Shown here: positions 1 through 6,678 of the stretch, piece by piece
Numbering within the stretch: position 1 is the stretch's first letter
Layout of the letters: every line of letters starts with the position of its first letter
Assembly: GCA_016190205.1 (NCBI GenBank)
Contig: JACPQZ010000016.1
Location: 1-9,075 of the forward strand
Length of the DNA stretch: 9,075 nt
Direction of reading: 5' to 3'
Origin: Candidatus Omnitrophota bacterium
GTDB taxonomy: Bacteria; Omnitrophota; JACPQZ01
Translations under genes and position numbers: made by a program
The notes under the pieces: model-generated
What the model was told of the DNA's origin: nothing
What the model saw: the letters and a program-made list of their open reading frames with translations, nothing else
The model's database searches: none

Positions 1-606
1 CGCATATTCCTCCTGGGTACCGACCGTGAGAAATCCCCGCATGCGGTAATGCCCCAGTCCGCACAATTCCGCGCAGGCGATCTCGAATTTGCCTGTCTTC
101 TTGGCATCAATCCAGATGTCCACGTCCGTCCCCGGAAGGACGTCCTGCTTCATGCGGAAATTCGGCAGGAAAAAGCTGTGTAGGACGTCCTTCGAACGCA
201 GGGTGAGCCGGACAGGTCTCCCCACGGGGATAAAGAGCTGATTGATGGTCTGAATCCCGTGCTCGGGGTAACTGATGTTCCAGGCGAATTGCTCCGCCGT
301 GACCCGGATCGGGATGGAGTGCGAAGGGGCGCGTCCGCCGCGCACCTCCTTCCAAATTCCCTGGCTGAAAAAGGCCAGGGCCACAAGGATAAGGGCGGGG
401 ATGGCCGTCCACACTATTTCAAGAGCGGTGTTTCCATGCGTGTAATAGGCCCTTCCTCCCTCGCGACGGCGGTAACGAATGATAAACCACACAAGCAACC
501 CCTCGACCAGAAAGAAGAAGAAGCCCGTGATCCACAGGATCACGTAGTAAAGGGAATCGATCCGCTCCCCGATCGTGGAGATGTTTTCGGGCAGAATAAA
601 AGTCAT
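1..606 (-). CDS. coxB: Cytochrome c oxidase subunit II, CuA-containing (C-terminus cut by window edge)
   Basis: This subunit takes electrons from a c-type cytochrome or cupredoxin at its binuclear CuA centre and passes them to the heme-copper subunit I. The 202 visible residues show an N-terminal part with two membrane helices (about 20-44 and 62-80) and a cupredoxin domain facing the periplasm. The CuA ligands are all present: H143 in DVLHSFFLP, then C178, E180, C182, H186 and M189 in CAELCGLGHYRM. There is no heme c motif in the visible part. The ATG lies 6 bp after the stop of the upstream lipoprotein gene, which suggests one transcript. The Shine-Dalgarno signal is weak: an AGG sits next to that stop codon and a G-rich run (620-628) lies farther back. 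The frame is open to base 1, so the protein continues outside the window, where subunit I would be expected. The family call is very secure. Confidence 0.96.
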   Translation of the reverse strand, partial: MTFILPENISTIGERIDSLYYVILWITGFFFFLVEGLLVWFIIRYRRREGGRAYYTHGNTALEIVWTAIPALILVALAFFSQGIWKEVRGGRAPSHSIPIRVTAEQFAWNISYPEHGIQTINQLFIPVGRPVRLTLRSKDVLHSFFLPNFRMKQDVLPGTDVDIWIDAKKTGKFEIACAELCGLGHYRMRGFLTVGTQEEYA

Positions 607-612
607 GAAGGC

Positions 613-1407
613 CTAGGCGCCCCCCTCCGTGTGCGCAAACGTAAATACCACCTCTCCCGCGGCCGGAACCGTGATGGTCTGGGTCTGGGCCGCGTAATAT
701 TCATGCCAGGCCTCAATGACGTATTCACCTGGGGCAAGCTCCCCCAGATCAAAGGAGCCGTCATCGCCCGTGACCGCGAAATGGGGATGCTCCACCACCC
801 CGATGTAGGCATTCATCCAAGGGTGAACGTCGCACTTCACCTTTACCATGATCTCCGGCTTGTCGAATTGGGCTGGGAGCGCCATGCCTTCAAACGGCAT
901 CCCATAGTTAAATTCCGGATTGACCTTGGCCATCGCATGCACGTTATGCAGGGTGGTATCGCTGTTCACGATTTCTATGGGCTGGCCCACCCTCACTCCC
1001 ATCACATGGGGGTCGTACATGCACGTGTGCTGGTCAAACTTAACTTTTTCCGAAGCCGCCGGGAAGGTCTTCCCCTCGAGGCCCTTTTTGACATATACGA
1101 ACACGTTCTTGAGCGTGCCATTGGCATTGACGAGGACCGTCTCGGAGTGCACCGCCCCCGCGTGCAAGCCTTGACAGACGGGGTCGGCCGCCATGTCGAG
1201 CTTCTTGAGCGTGGGCTGGGTGCCTGAAAACATGATCTTGCCGGTGACGTGACCGGCCGCGGCCGGCGCTGCGGGCGCCGCTGACGGCGTCTCCGTCGCC
1301 TGCGCCACCACCGCGGTTTCGGTGCTCTTCACCTCCTTGGCCTCACTACAGCCCACGGCTGCCATAAGAACAAAAGGTGTTACCATCCAAGCGAAATGCG
1401 TACGCAT
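613..1407 (-). CDS. Cupredoxin-like lipoprotein with carboxypeptidase-regulatory-like domain
   Basis: The 264-residue product starts with a lipoprotein signal whose lipobox ends AAVGC, so Cys20 is the likely lipidated residue. An Ala/Pro/Thr-rich linker (about 24-52) leads to a cupredoxin-like domain (about 53-205). Candidate type 1 copper ligands are H154 (in TTLHNVHA) and C192, H195 and M198 in CDVHPWM, a short C-x2-H-x2-M loop as in amicyanin. A second conserved-looking cluster has H127, C129 and H134. Residues about 206-258 resemble the carboxypeptidase regulatory-like beta-sandwich (DDGSFDLGELAPGEYVIEAW). The ATG at 1407 was chosen because a strong TAGGAGG precedes it and the signal peptide starts there; upstream extensions run into the cytochrome c gene. 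It lies between a cytochrome c gene and the CuA subunit gene, so an electron shuttle or copper-delivery role is plausible but inferred. The domain calls are more certain than the role. Confidence 0.85.
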   Translation of the reverse strand: MRTHFAWMVTPFVLMAAVGCSEAKEVKSTETAVVAQATETPSAAPAAPAAAGHVTGKIMFSGTQPTLKKLDMAADPVCQGLHAGAVHSETVLVNANGTLKNVFVYVKKGLEGKTFPAASEKVKFDQHTCMYDPHVMGVRVGQPIEIVNSDTTLHNVHAMAKVNPEFNYGMPFEGMALPAQFDKPEIMVKVKCDVHPWMNAYIGVVEHPHFAVTGDDGSFDLGELAPGEYVIEAWHEYYAAQTQTITVPAAGEVVFTFAHTEGGA

Positions 1408-1413
1408 GTTTTT

Positions 1414-1420
1414 CCTCCTA
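1414..1420 (-). promoter_or_regulatory. Strong Shine-Dalgarno sharing the upstream stop codon
   Basis: On the minus strand the sequence reads TAGGAGG followed by six bases and the ATG at 1407. The TAG of this motif (1418-1420) is also the stop codon of the octaheme cytochrome c gene. A ribosome terminating there sits on the ribosome-binding site of the lipoprotein gene, so translational coupling is likely. This site fixes the start of the lipoprotein gene. Confidence 0.8.
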
Positions 1421-4030
1421 TTGAGTTTCAAAAACGGGTTCCTGAACCGGCTCTGCCTGCGTCGCCTCACCCTCGGCCGGAACAACAGCCGGTTCGGGAA
1501 GAGGTTCCGGTTCTTCTTCAACACCTTCAAAAACCATGAGATAGTCGCGCACGGCCTGAATCTGAAGCGCCACATCCCCGCCCAGGATGTCTTTGGCCGG
1601 CGGGGGCACGTAGTAGCGGCCCATGATATAGGGCCAGTTCGTGGGCATGCGGGTACCCGGCTGAATCTTCTGCGGATCCTCCAGCCACGCCTTCACCCAC
1701 TCGGGTTTCAAGCGGTGCTTGACCTGTGTGAGATCCGGGGCCAGGTTTTCCGTGGGCACGCCCTCGGGGACCTCTCCTGCCACATGGCAGGCCAGGCACT
1801 TGAACATCTCAAAAAGCTGCTTACCCGCCTCAAGCCCCTCCTCCGTTGGAGCCGGGGTCTCGAAGGACTCATAGGGATAGGGCTCTCCGTCCAGCGCTGC
1901 GAAATACGCGACCAAACCCGTCACCTCTTTATCGTCAAATCCGAAATTCGGCATCCGGGCATCCAGCCAGGGCCGCAGGGTGCGGGGCTCCTTAAGGAAA
2001 TGGAAGAGCCAGTCCTGCCTGACCTTCTTCCCCTCCCCGGCGAGATCCGGCGCCACGTCGCTTCCCACCCCTTCTATCTTGTGGCAGGCCGTGCAGTTGT
2101 GCTCCCGGACAATCTGCCTCCCCAACTCGATGGCTCGCTCGCGCTCCGTCAACGGACTGCGACTCGATTCGGGCAGGCCATGCTCGGTCAGGGTCATGAG
2201 GTACGTCAGGAGGGCCTCCACTTCGCTGTCATCCAGATTAAAGGTGGGCATGTTCGCAAAAATGCGCTCGGTGTCGAACACCCCGGGCTTGTTTATTTTG
2301 TGCCGTACCCAGTCATAGACGGTGCGCGGCACCTCTTCCGGGCGGGTATACCCAAATTCAAGTTCATGGATGTGCTTGTCGGCCAGTCCCGTGAGGGGGG
2401 GAATAATCAGTTTCTGCTCTATACCTTCCACTTCATGGCAGGCCATACAACCTTTGCTCGCAATGAGTTCCTTGCCGCGCGCAATGAGCGTTTCCTGCGG
2501 CTCACCGCCCCCCTGCTGGACACCGCCCTGAAGACCCGCCCTCACCCCCTGCCCTTTCAAACTGGCCAGGTACTCCGTAATGACAAAGGCCTCACGGTCC
2601 GTAAGCCGGAAATCCGGCATGTGGGTGTGCGGCTGAAGTTTTTTGGGATCCTTCAGCCACTGGTATATCCATTCCGGGCGGGTCTTGTCTCCTATCAACG
2701 TAAGTTCAGGGGCATAGACATCCCCCTCCGCACCGACCTTGTGGCACCCCGCGCAATTGAGTTTACCCACGAGCTCCTGGCCCTCCGCAAGGTATTGCGA
2801 AAGATGGCCGAGCTCTTTTTCCGCCGCGGCGTAACCGGGACCGATCGTGTCATCGCGGAGCGAGGCGAGATACGCGCTGATGGCCTCTACCTCACCTTCC
2901 GCGAACCGGAAAGCCGGCATCCGCGTCTTGGGGCGAACGGTCTTTGGGTCCCGGATCCACGCCTCGAGCCACTTCTGTGACGTCTTCGACCCTAAGCTCA
3001 CGAGCTTGGGACCCACGCGGTGTTCCTCGAGCGGCTTGAATCCTTCAATCTGATGACAACCCCAGCACCCGTATTGTTCAAACAACTGCCGCCCCTTCAT
3101 CACGACCGGTGCCCCTTCAAGCTGGGTGACACCGCTGTGACACTGTAAGCAGCGCGTCTCGATGAATTTTCCATCCAGGAGGGGCTCATGCCAGAATTCC
3201 ACGCGGCCGTGAGCAGCCTCCCGCGTCGTAGCCCACCCCTGCCCTCCATGGCAGGAGGTGCAACCGAATTTTTCCGGCGGGTGGCTGGCCAGCAGGGTCT
3301 TAAACTGCGGGTGGGTGGCAAACGGCGGAGGGGCATCCTCCAGGCCCGGTTGATCCGCGCCCATGTGACAGGTCATGCAACGGTCCACCCGGCCCAGTTC
3401 CTCCAGGTTAAATTGCTTGATCTCCAGCCCGCGCGGGAAGACAAGAGCCTGTGCCTGCGTTTGCCTAAGCTTTTTCTCGAGCCTCCTGACATCCGCTTCG
3501 AGCCGGCCGATATCCGCCTGCGCCGCATCCACGGGGCTGTCGTAGTGCTCCACCCGGGCCTCGGCCTGATCCTTGATCTTCTCAAGGCCCGCCGCCCTTT
3601 CTTCCTGCTCCGAAAGCTCCCGCTTAAGCTCTTCCACCGCGCCCTTCTCAAACTCGCCCGCGCGCCCGCTTTTCACTTCATGCTCGTAACGGTACAGGGC
3701 CGCGTCCAGGCGGCTCTTGATAAACTGGCGCTTGCGGTCTTCCTTGAAAAAGATATGGCGCGCGGCCTTCCGTTCCTTCACGCCCTCGTCATAGTCTTCT
3801 TGGTTTTCCTTTTTGATCGTAACGGCCTGCTCAAGCGCGGCGCGCGCCTTCTCGAGTTCGGGACCCGAGAGACGGTCCCTTGCCTCCTGAAGCTCCTTTT
3901 GCGTCCTCTCCGCCAAAAGCCTTCTAAACCCCCGCTGGTAACCCTTCCACTCGCGGTTATATTCCGTCCAGAAACCCCACAGCGTGACCAGGAAAAGGAC
4001 GATGCCTATCCAGCCAAAGGCGCGCGACAC
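1418..4030 (-). CDS. Membrane-anchored octaheme cytochrome c with coiled-coil stalk, bc-complex-associated
   Basis: The 870-residue protein probably carries electrons from the Rieske/cytochrome b complex towards the oxidase on the outer face of the membrane. Residues 5-21 form an uncleaved membrane anchor. Residues about 30-195 are highly charged and helical, consistent with a long coiled coil. Eight CxxCH heme motifs follow, at 218, 257, 294, 322, 426, 528, 646 and 745. The first three are close together with many His residues (240, 250, 274, 281), consistent with bis-His hemes. The last five each belong to a class I cytochrome c unit with a downstream Met in an MP motif (M371, M471, M594, M693, M795). 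The tail (837-870) is rich in Glu and Pro. The start is GTG with GAGGA seven bases upstream (4038-4042). It follows the two cytochrome b genes, which supports a role as the c-type subunit. Its heme count and stalk are far from a canonical cytochrome c1 or f. Confidence 0.9.
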   Translation of the reverse strand: MSRAFGWIGIVLFLVTLWGFWTEYNREWKGYQRGFRRLLAERTQKELQEARDRLSGPELEKARAALEQAVTIKKENQEDYDEGVKERKAARHIFFKEDRKRQFIKSRLDAALYRYEHEVKSGRAGEFEKGAVEELKRELSEQEERAAGLEKIKDQAEARVEHYDSPVDAAQADIGRLEADVRRLEKKLRQTQAQALVFPRGLEIKQFNLEELGRVDRCMTCHMGADQPGLEDAPPPFATHPQFKTLLASHPPEKFGCTSCHGGQGWATTREAAHGRVEFWHEPLLDGKFIETRCLQCHSGVTQLEGAPVVMKGRQLFEQYGCWGCHQIEGFKPLEEHRVGPKLVSLGSKTSQKWLEAWIRDPKTVRPKTRMPAFRFAEGEVEAISAYLASLRDDTIGPGYAAAEKELGHLSQYLAEGQELVGKLNCAGCHKVGAEGDVYAPELTLIGDKTRPEWIYQWLKDPKKLQPHTHMPDFRLTDREAFVITEYLASLKGQGVRAGLQGGVQQGGGEPQETLIARGKELIASKGCMACHEVEGIEQKLIIPPLTGLADKHIHELEFGYTRPEEVPRTVYDWVRHKINKPGVFDTERIFANMPTFNLDDSEVEALLTYLMTLTEHGLPESSRSPLTERERAIELGRQIVREHNCTACHKIEGVGSDVAPDLAGEGKKVRQDWLFHFLKEPRTLRPWLDARMPNFGFDDKEVTGLVAYFAALDGEPYPYESFETPAPTEEGLEAGKQLFEMFKCLACHVAGEVPEGVPTENLAPDLTQVKHRLKPEWVKAWLEDPQKIQPGTRMPTNWPYIMGRYYVPPPAKDILGGDVALQIQAVRDYLMVFEGVEEEPEPLPEPAVVPAEGEATQAEPVQEPVFETQ

Positions 4031-4062
4031 TTATCATTCCTCAAGGAGAGCCCTGCCCGTTG

Positions 4063-4139
4063 TGCGTACTGCGTCGTGCGTACTGCGAAAACGCTGTACG
4101 CAGTACGCTGTACGCAGTACGAATCACGCAATACACGTT
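4063..4139. repeat. Mirrored heptanucleotide array 1 (between cytochrome b C-terminal gene and octaheme gene)
   Basis: Eleven consecutive 7-bp units fill most of the 126-bp spacer. The left half has units such as TGCGTAC and TGCGTCG (4063-4090), and the right half has units such as ACGCTGT and ACGCAGT (4091-4118), which are reverse complements in another phase. A 16-bp word recurs exactly at 4092-4107 and 4106-4121. The halves pair: 4078-4087 is perfectly complementary to 4099-4108, and 4064-4073 pairs with 4113-4122 at 9 of 10 positions. This gives a hairpin of about 24 bp with a small internal loop. A second perfect 7-bp hairpin has arms at 4125-4131 and 4138-4144. Function unknown. Confidence 0.85.
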
Positions 4140-4156
4140 GCGTGGACTGTCGACCA

Positions 4157-5041
4157 CTAAATATTGAACCACGGTGTTACGATCAAATATTTCAGGTTGA
4201 GCGTCCAGCGGAGAATCATCTTCACCGGCAAAAGCAGCATGAACAAAAATAAAAACATCGTCACCCAATAGCGAACGATGCCCAGTTGAGCAAAGAAAGC
4301 GCGCTTCACGAGCGCGACCACATAAGGGATAAAAGTGAACCACAAGAGCAGAAATAAAAAGCCGGGGACCTCGCGCACATACCAGGGGGTCTTGGGGTCA
4401 ATATCCAAAAGCTCCGAGAGATCCACGTTGGTGAGGGGCACCACCTTGTGAACATCCCACGGCTCGAAGGGGGAAAAGAAATTCCACCCCGGACCGCGCA
4501 TGAACGTGCCCGTAAAAATCATCGCTACCCACAGGATCAGGAATCCGAACAAAAACCCGAAAATGGCAAATGGCCGCTCCTGAAGCGTATAGTAGCCATT
4601 TCCTTTCGCGTTCTTATCAAGATACGGTATGGCCATGAGACCCAGGATGATCAGGGTCGGAAAAACCACCCCGGCAAGCCACGGATCGAAATAGACCAGC
4701 ATTTCCTGAAGGCCCAGGAAGTACCAGGGGGCCTTCGACGGGTTGGGCGTCACGGCAGGATTGGCTATTTCCTCCAGCGGCGCATTGACCGCAACAGACC
4801 AGATCACGAGAATAATAGTGACAACAAGGGCCGCGATAAACTCGCGCTTCAAGAGGTGGGGCATGACATCCACCTTTAGGCCTGACTCCTCGAGCTCCAG
4901 GGGACCTTTACCTGCTTTAATCCGCAGGTCATTCCGGATGGCCATGACGAAGGCCCAGCCCGTGTAGAAGAAAACCAAGAGCACCATCCCCGCGATGGGG
5001 ATGTTATCGGGCTTGCTTAAGATCTTGATGAAATGTTCCAT
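4157..5041 (-). CDS. Cytochrome b C-terminal subunit (subunit IV type, extended)
   Basis: This is the C-terminal half of a split cytochrome b and forms part of the quinol-oxidising Qo site. Six membrane segments are visible in 294 residues: about 15-35, 67-86, 121-140, 157-180, 225-245 and 255-278. The segment at 67-86, followed by NPSKAPWYFLGLQEML, corresponds to the helix before the PEWY loop of cytochrome b6f subunit IV, but the motif reads APWY (104-107), so its glutamate is absent. A GPGWNFF stretch (183-189) follows the fourth helix. Plant or cyanobacterial subunit IV is about 160 residues with three helices, so this protein has one extra helix at the N-terminus and two at the C-terminus. 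The ATG is preceded by GAGG only three bases away. It lies directly downstream of the b6-type gene, with one repeat-filled spacer between them. Confidence 0.92.
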   Translation of the reverse strand: MEHFIKILSKPDNIPIAGMVLLVFFYTGWAFVMAIRNDLRIKAGKGPLELEESGLKVDVMPHLLKREFIAALVVTIILVIWSVAVNAPLEEIANPAVTPNPSKAPWYFLGLQEMLVYFDPWLAGVVFPTLIILGLMAIPYLDKNAKGNGYYTLQERPFAIFGFLFGFLILWVAMIFTGTFMRGPGWNFFSPFEPWDVHKVVPLTNVDLSELLDIDPKTPWYVREVPGFLFLLLWFTFIPYVVALVKRAFFAQLGIVRYWVTMFLFLFMLLLPVKMILRWTLNLKYLIVTPWFNI

Positions 5042-5046
5042 TTACC

Positions 5047-5145
5047 TCGTCCGTCGTCCAGCGTCTGTCGTGTGTGATGTGTGGTGTGTGATGTGCAATG
5101 CGGCCCTTTCTCACCACACAGCACTCATCACTCACGACTCGTCAC
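5047..5145. repeat. Mirrored heptanucleotide array 2 (between the two cytochrome b genes)
   Basis: Eight 7-bp units (5047-5102), such as TCGTCCG, TGATGTG and TGGTGTG, are followed by an 8-bp spacer and five units of opposite sense (5111-5145), such as TCATCAC and TCACGAC. The two sides form one long imperfect hairpin: 5067-5095 against 5110-5138, with 24 of 29 positions Watson-Crick paired and a 14-base loop. The array starts within the ribosome-binding region of the downstream gene and ends just past the stop codon of the upstream gene (5142-5144). Confidence 0.85.
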
Positions 5146-5939
5146 GGTCCGGAGATGCCCCCGTCCTTGCGGACCCGCCATAGATGTACTGACAGAAAGA
5201 CTAGAAAGATGAGCGGAAAAGCAATACAGTGAAACACGTAAAAGCGAAGCAGGGCGTTTGGACCCACAATCCGTCCTCCCAGGAGGGCGAAGCGAACGTC
5301 GCTCGCCGCGTCCACGATGGAAAACGGCCCCTCTGCGCCCAGGAAAGGCGTCGCCTTGGCCATATTGGTCCCCACGGTCACCGCCCATAGGGCGAGCTGA
5401 TCCCACGGCAAAAGATATCCGGTGAAACTTAAGAGCAGGGTAAACGTGAGCAGCACTACTCCCACGCCCCAGTTAAATTCGCGCGGGGGCTTGTAACTGC
5501 CCGTCATAAAAACGCGCAGCATGTGCAGCCAAACCGTGACGACCATAGCGTGGCCAGACCACCGGTGGATATTTCTTAGGAACATCCCGAAGGGGACGTC
5601 GAATTCCAGAAACTTCATGTCGTGATAAGCCTCGGGTATGCTGGGCCGGTAATAAAACATGAGCAAGACGCCTGATACAAGGAGCACGAGGAAAAGGTAA
5701 AAGCTGATGCCTCCCATACCCCAGGTGAAGCTATAGCGAATACCATGTTTTCTCACCTTGACAGGATGGAGATGGAGCCACACGTTGCCGATGACCGCAA
5801 GCGCCCTGTTCCGCGGGGTGTCCTTATAATCCCGCCGGAACATGGACTTATAGAACTGGGAAGCCTTGATTTGGCGCGATAGCTCTTCCCAGTTTACGAG
5901 CTTTTTCTTAGGCGGTTTTTGTTCGATCGTTTCAGGCAT
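5142..5939 (-). CDS. Cytochrome b N-terminal subunit (cytochrome b6 type, diheme)
   Basis: This protein holds the two b hemes that carry electrons across the membrane in the quinol-cytochrome c reductase. Its 265 residues start with a cytoplasmic segment of about 70 residues and then four helices (about 75-97, 122-146, 157-178, 232-254). The heme ligands are H125 and H139 in the second helix (14 apart) and H237 and H252 in the fourth (15 apart). The 15-residue spacing and the PWDQ motif (178-181) are the cytochrome b6 pattern, not the mitochondrial one. In b6f complexes a Cys before the first-helix GG binds heme ci; here the aligned position is Gly74, so that heme is probably absent. The ATG at 5939 has only a weak AGAG upstream. 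The Rieske gene lies upstream and the subunit IV-type gene downstream, the usual order of such complexes. Confidence 0.94.
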   Translation of the reverse strand: MPETIEQKPPKKKLVNWEELSRQIKASQFYKSMFRRDYKDTPRNRALAVIGNVWLHLHPVKVRKHGIRYSFTWGMGGISFYLFLVLLVSGVLLMFYYRPSIPEAYHDMKFLEFDVPFGMFLRNIHRWSGHAMVVTVWLHMLRVFMTGSYKPPREFNWGVGVVLLTFTLLLSFTGYLLPWDQLALWAVTVGTNMAKATPFLGAEGPFSIVDAASDVRFALLGGRIVGPNALLRFYVFHCIAFPLIFLVFLSVHLWRVRKDGGISGP

Positions 5940-5972
5940 CTCTACTTTTCGCCCTCATCCCCCTTCTCTCGC

Positions 5973-6007
5973 CCCACGTCCAACGTCCCACGTCCAACGT
6001 CCTACGT
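5973..6007. repeat. Heptanucleotide array 3 (between Rieske and cytochrome b6-type genes)
   Basis: Five consecutive 7-bp units of the form CCNACGT, with the variable base C, A, C, A, T in order. A 14-bp doublet therefore repeats exactly at 5973-5986 and 5987-6000. Weaker 7-bp, C-rich periodicity extends left to about 5954. Unlike the other arrays, I see no mirrored half; each unit instead contains the palindrome ACGT. It occupies much of the 76-bp gap after the Rieske stop codon. Confidence 0.85.
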
Positions 6008-6015
6008 AACCCTGT

Positions 6016-6582
6016 CTATACCTTTAGAAAAGCTTCAGGCCTCTCCCACTCACCCTTCTCATACCGGAAGGTCTTGCTTCGGTCCACCATGATCTGGCCG
6101 TCATCTGCCAATGAGATCGCTACCCGCTCGAGCGGGCGGGGGGCCGGACCCTCATAATTGATTCCGGTCATCTTAAAACCCGAACCGTGACAGGGGCACT
6201 TAAATTTGCTTTCGGCCATAAGCCACACCGGGGTACACCCCAGGTGCGTGCAGATTGCCGAGAGCGCATAAAAACCCTCCTTCGTCCGCACCACCCAGAC
6301 GCGGTATTTCTGCTGCCACTTGGTGCTGACCACACCTACCTCGTAATCCTCGGGGAAACCCACCCTGACTTGGGGAGGAGGTTCGAAAAGGACATTCGGA
6401 AAGAAAAAGCGCAGCGAGGCCCACGTGGAAGATAGAAGGGTAGCCCAAAATGCCCACCAGCCCGCGAGGAGAAAGAACCTTCTCCTCGACACCGCCTTTG
6501 GGCTCGTATCGGAATATTTAAGATCCGCCTCGGGATCTATTTTTTGCGGAGGCAGAGGTGTCTTGTTTAAAATATCAGGCAT
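6016..6582 (-). CDS. Rieske [2Fe-2S] protein of a quinol-cytochrome c reductase
   Basis: The Rieske protein takes the first electron from quinol at the Qo site and passes it to the c-type subunit. With the ATG at 6582 the product has 188 residues. A twin-arginine motif (SRRRFF) precedes a hydrophobic segment about 20 residues long, so it is probably exported folded by Tat and kept as an uncleaved anchor. The C-terminal domain has both cluster boxes, CTHLGC and CPCHGSGF. These supply two Cys and two His for the cluster, a Cys pair for the stabilising disulfide, and the Ser of the HGS motif. An in-frame TTG at 6591 would add three residues; ATG is preferred, but neither has a clear Shine-Dalgarno. 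The Tat genes lie immediately upstream and the cytochrome b genes downstream, matching its export route and partners. Confidence 0.95.
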   Translation of the reverse strand: MPDILNKTPLPPQKIDPEADLKYSDTSPKAVSRRRFFLLAGWWAFWATLLSSTWASLRFFFPNVLFEPPPQVRVGFPEDYEVGVVSTKWQQKYRVWVVRTKEGFYALSAICTHLGCTPVWLMAESKFKCPCHGSGFKMTGINYEGPAPRPLERVAISLADDGQIMVDRSKTFRYEKGEWERPEAFLKV

Positions 6583-6608
6583 TATAACCAAGTTAGCATA
6601 AGAACGGC

Positions 6609-6678
6609 GTTGTGCGGGGCGCGTTGTGCGTTGTGCGTCGCTCTCGCCTCACGCGCCACGCCTCACGCTCCACGCGAT
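6609..6678. repeat. Mirrored heptanucleotide array 4 (end of tatC to Rieske)
   Basis: Ten 7-bp units run in one unbroken phase. The left half has GTTGTGC three times plus GGGGCGC and GTCGCTC (6609-6643). The right half has TCGCCTC, ACGCGCC, ACGCCTC, ACGCTCC and ACGCGAT (6644-6678). The right half read on the other strand gives GCGTG-containing units resembling the GCGTT units of the left half, so the array is an imperfect inverted repeat, weaker than arrays 1, 2 and 5. The right end overlaps tatC: its last four codons and stop (6663-6677) are inside the array. Confidence 0.8.

Noticed and set aside
259-1227. Plus-strand open frame of about 320 codons
   Set aside because: It is antisense to coxB and the cupredoxin lipoprotein, both supported by full metal-ligand motifs. 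The plus product shows no family features.
1408-1575. N-terminal extension of the lipoprotein gene (open frame to 1575)
   Set aside because: The extension lies inside the octaheme cytochrome coding region. The strong Shine-Dalgarno and the lipoprotein signal mark the ATG at 1407.
1322-2980. Long plus-strand open frame (about 550 codons)
   Set aside because: It is antisense to the octaheme cytochrome c gene, whose eight CxxCH motifs are unambiguous. The plus frame has no recognisable domain and arises from GC-rich codon bias.
4063-4139. Possible CRISPR array
   Set aside because: Units are 7 bp, degenerate, contiguous and without spacers, and no cas gene is present.
3188-4252. Plus-strand open frame of about 350 codons crossing array 1
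   Set aside because: It is antisense to the octaheme gene and runs through the repeat array and into the cytochrome b gene; a shadow frame.
5067-5138. Rho-independent terminator
   Set aside because: The stem is long and imperfect, no T-run follows on the minus strand, and the next gene encodes the partner half of the same protein.
6581-6586. Minus-strand TATAAT resembling a -10 box
   Set aside because: It overlaps the Rieske ATG, has no -35 partner at the right distance, and would put the transcript start inside the gene.
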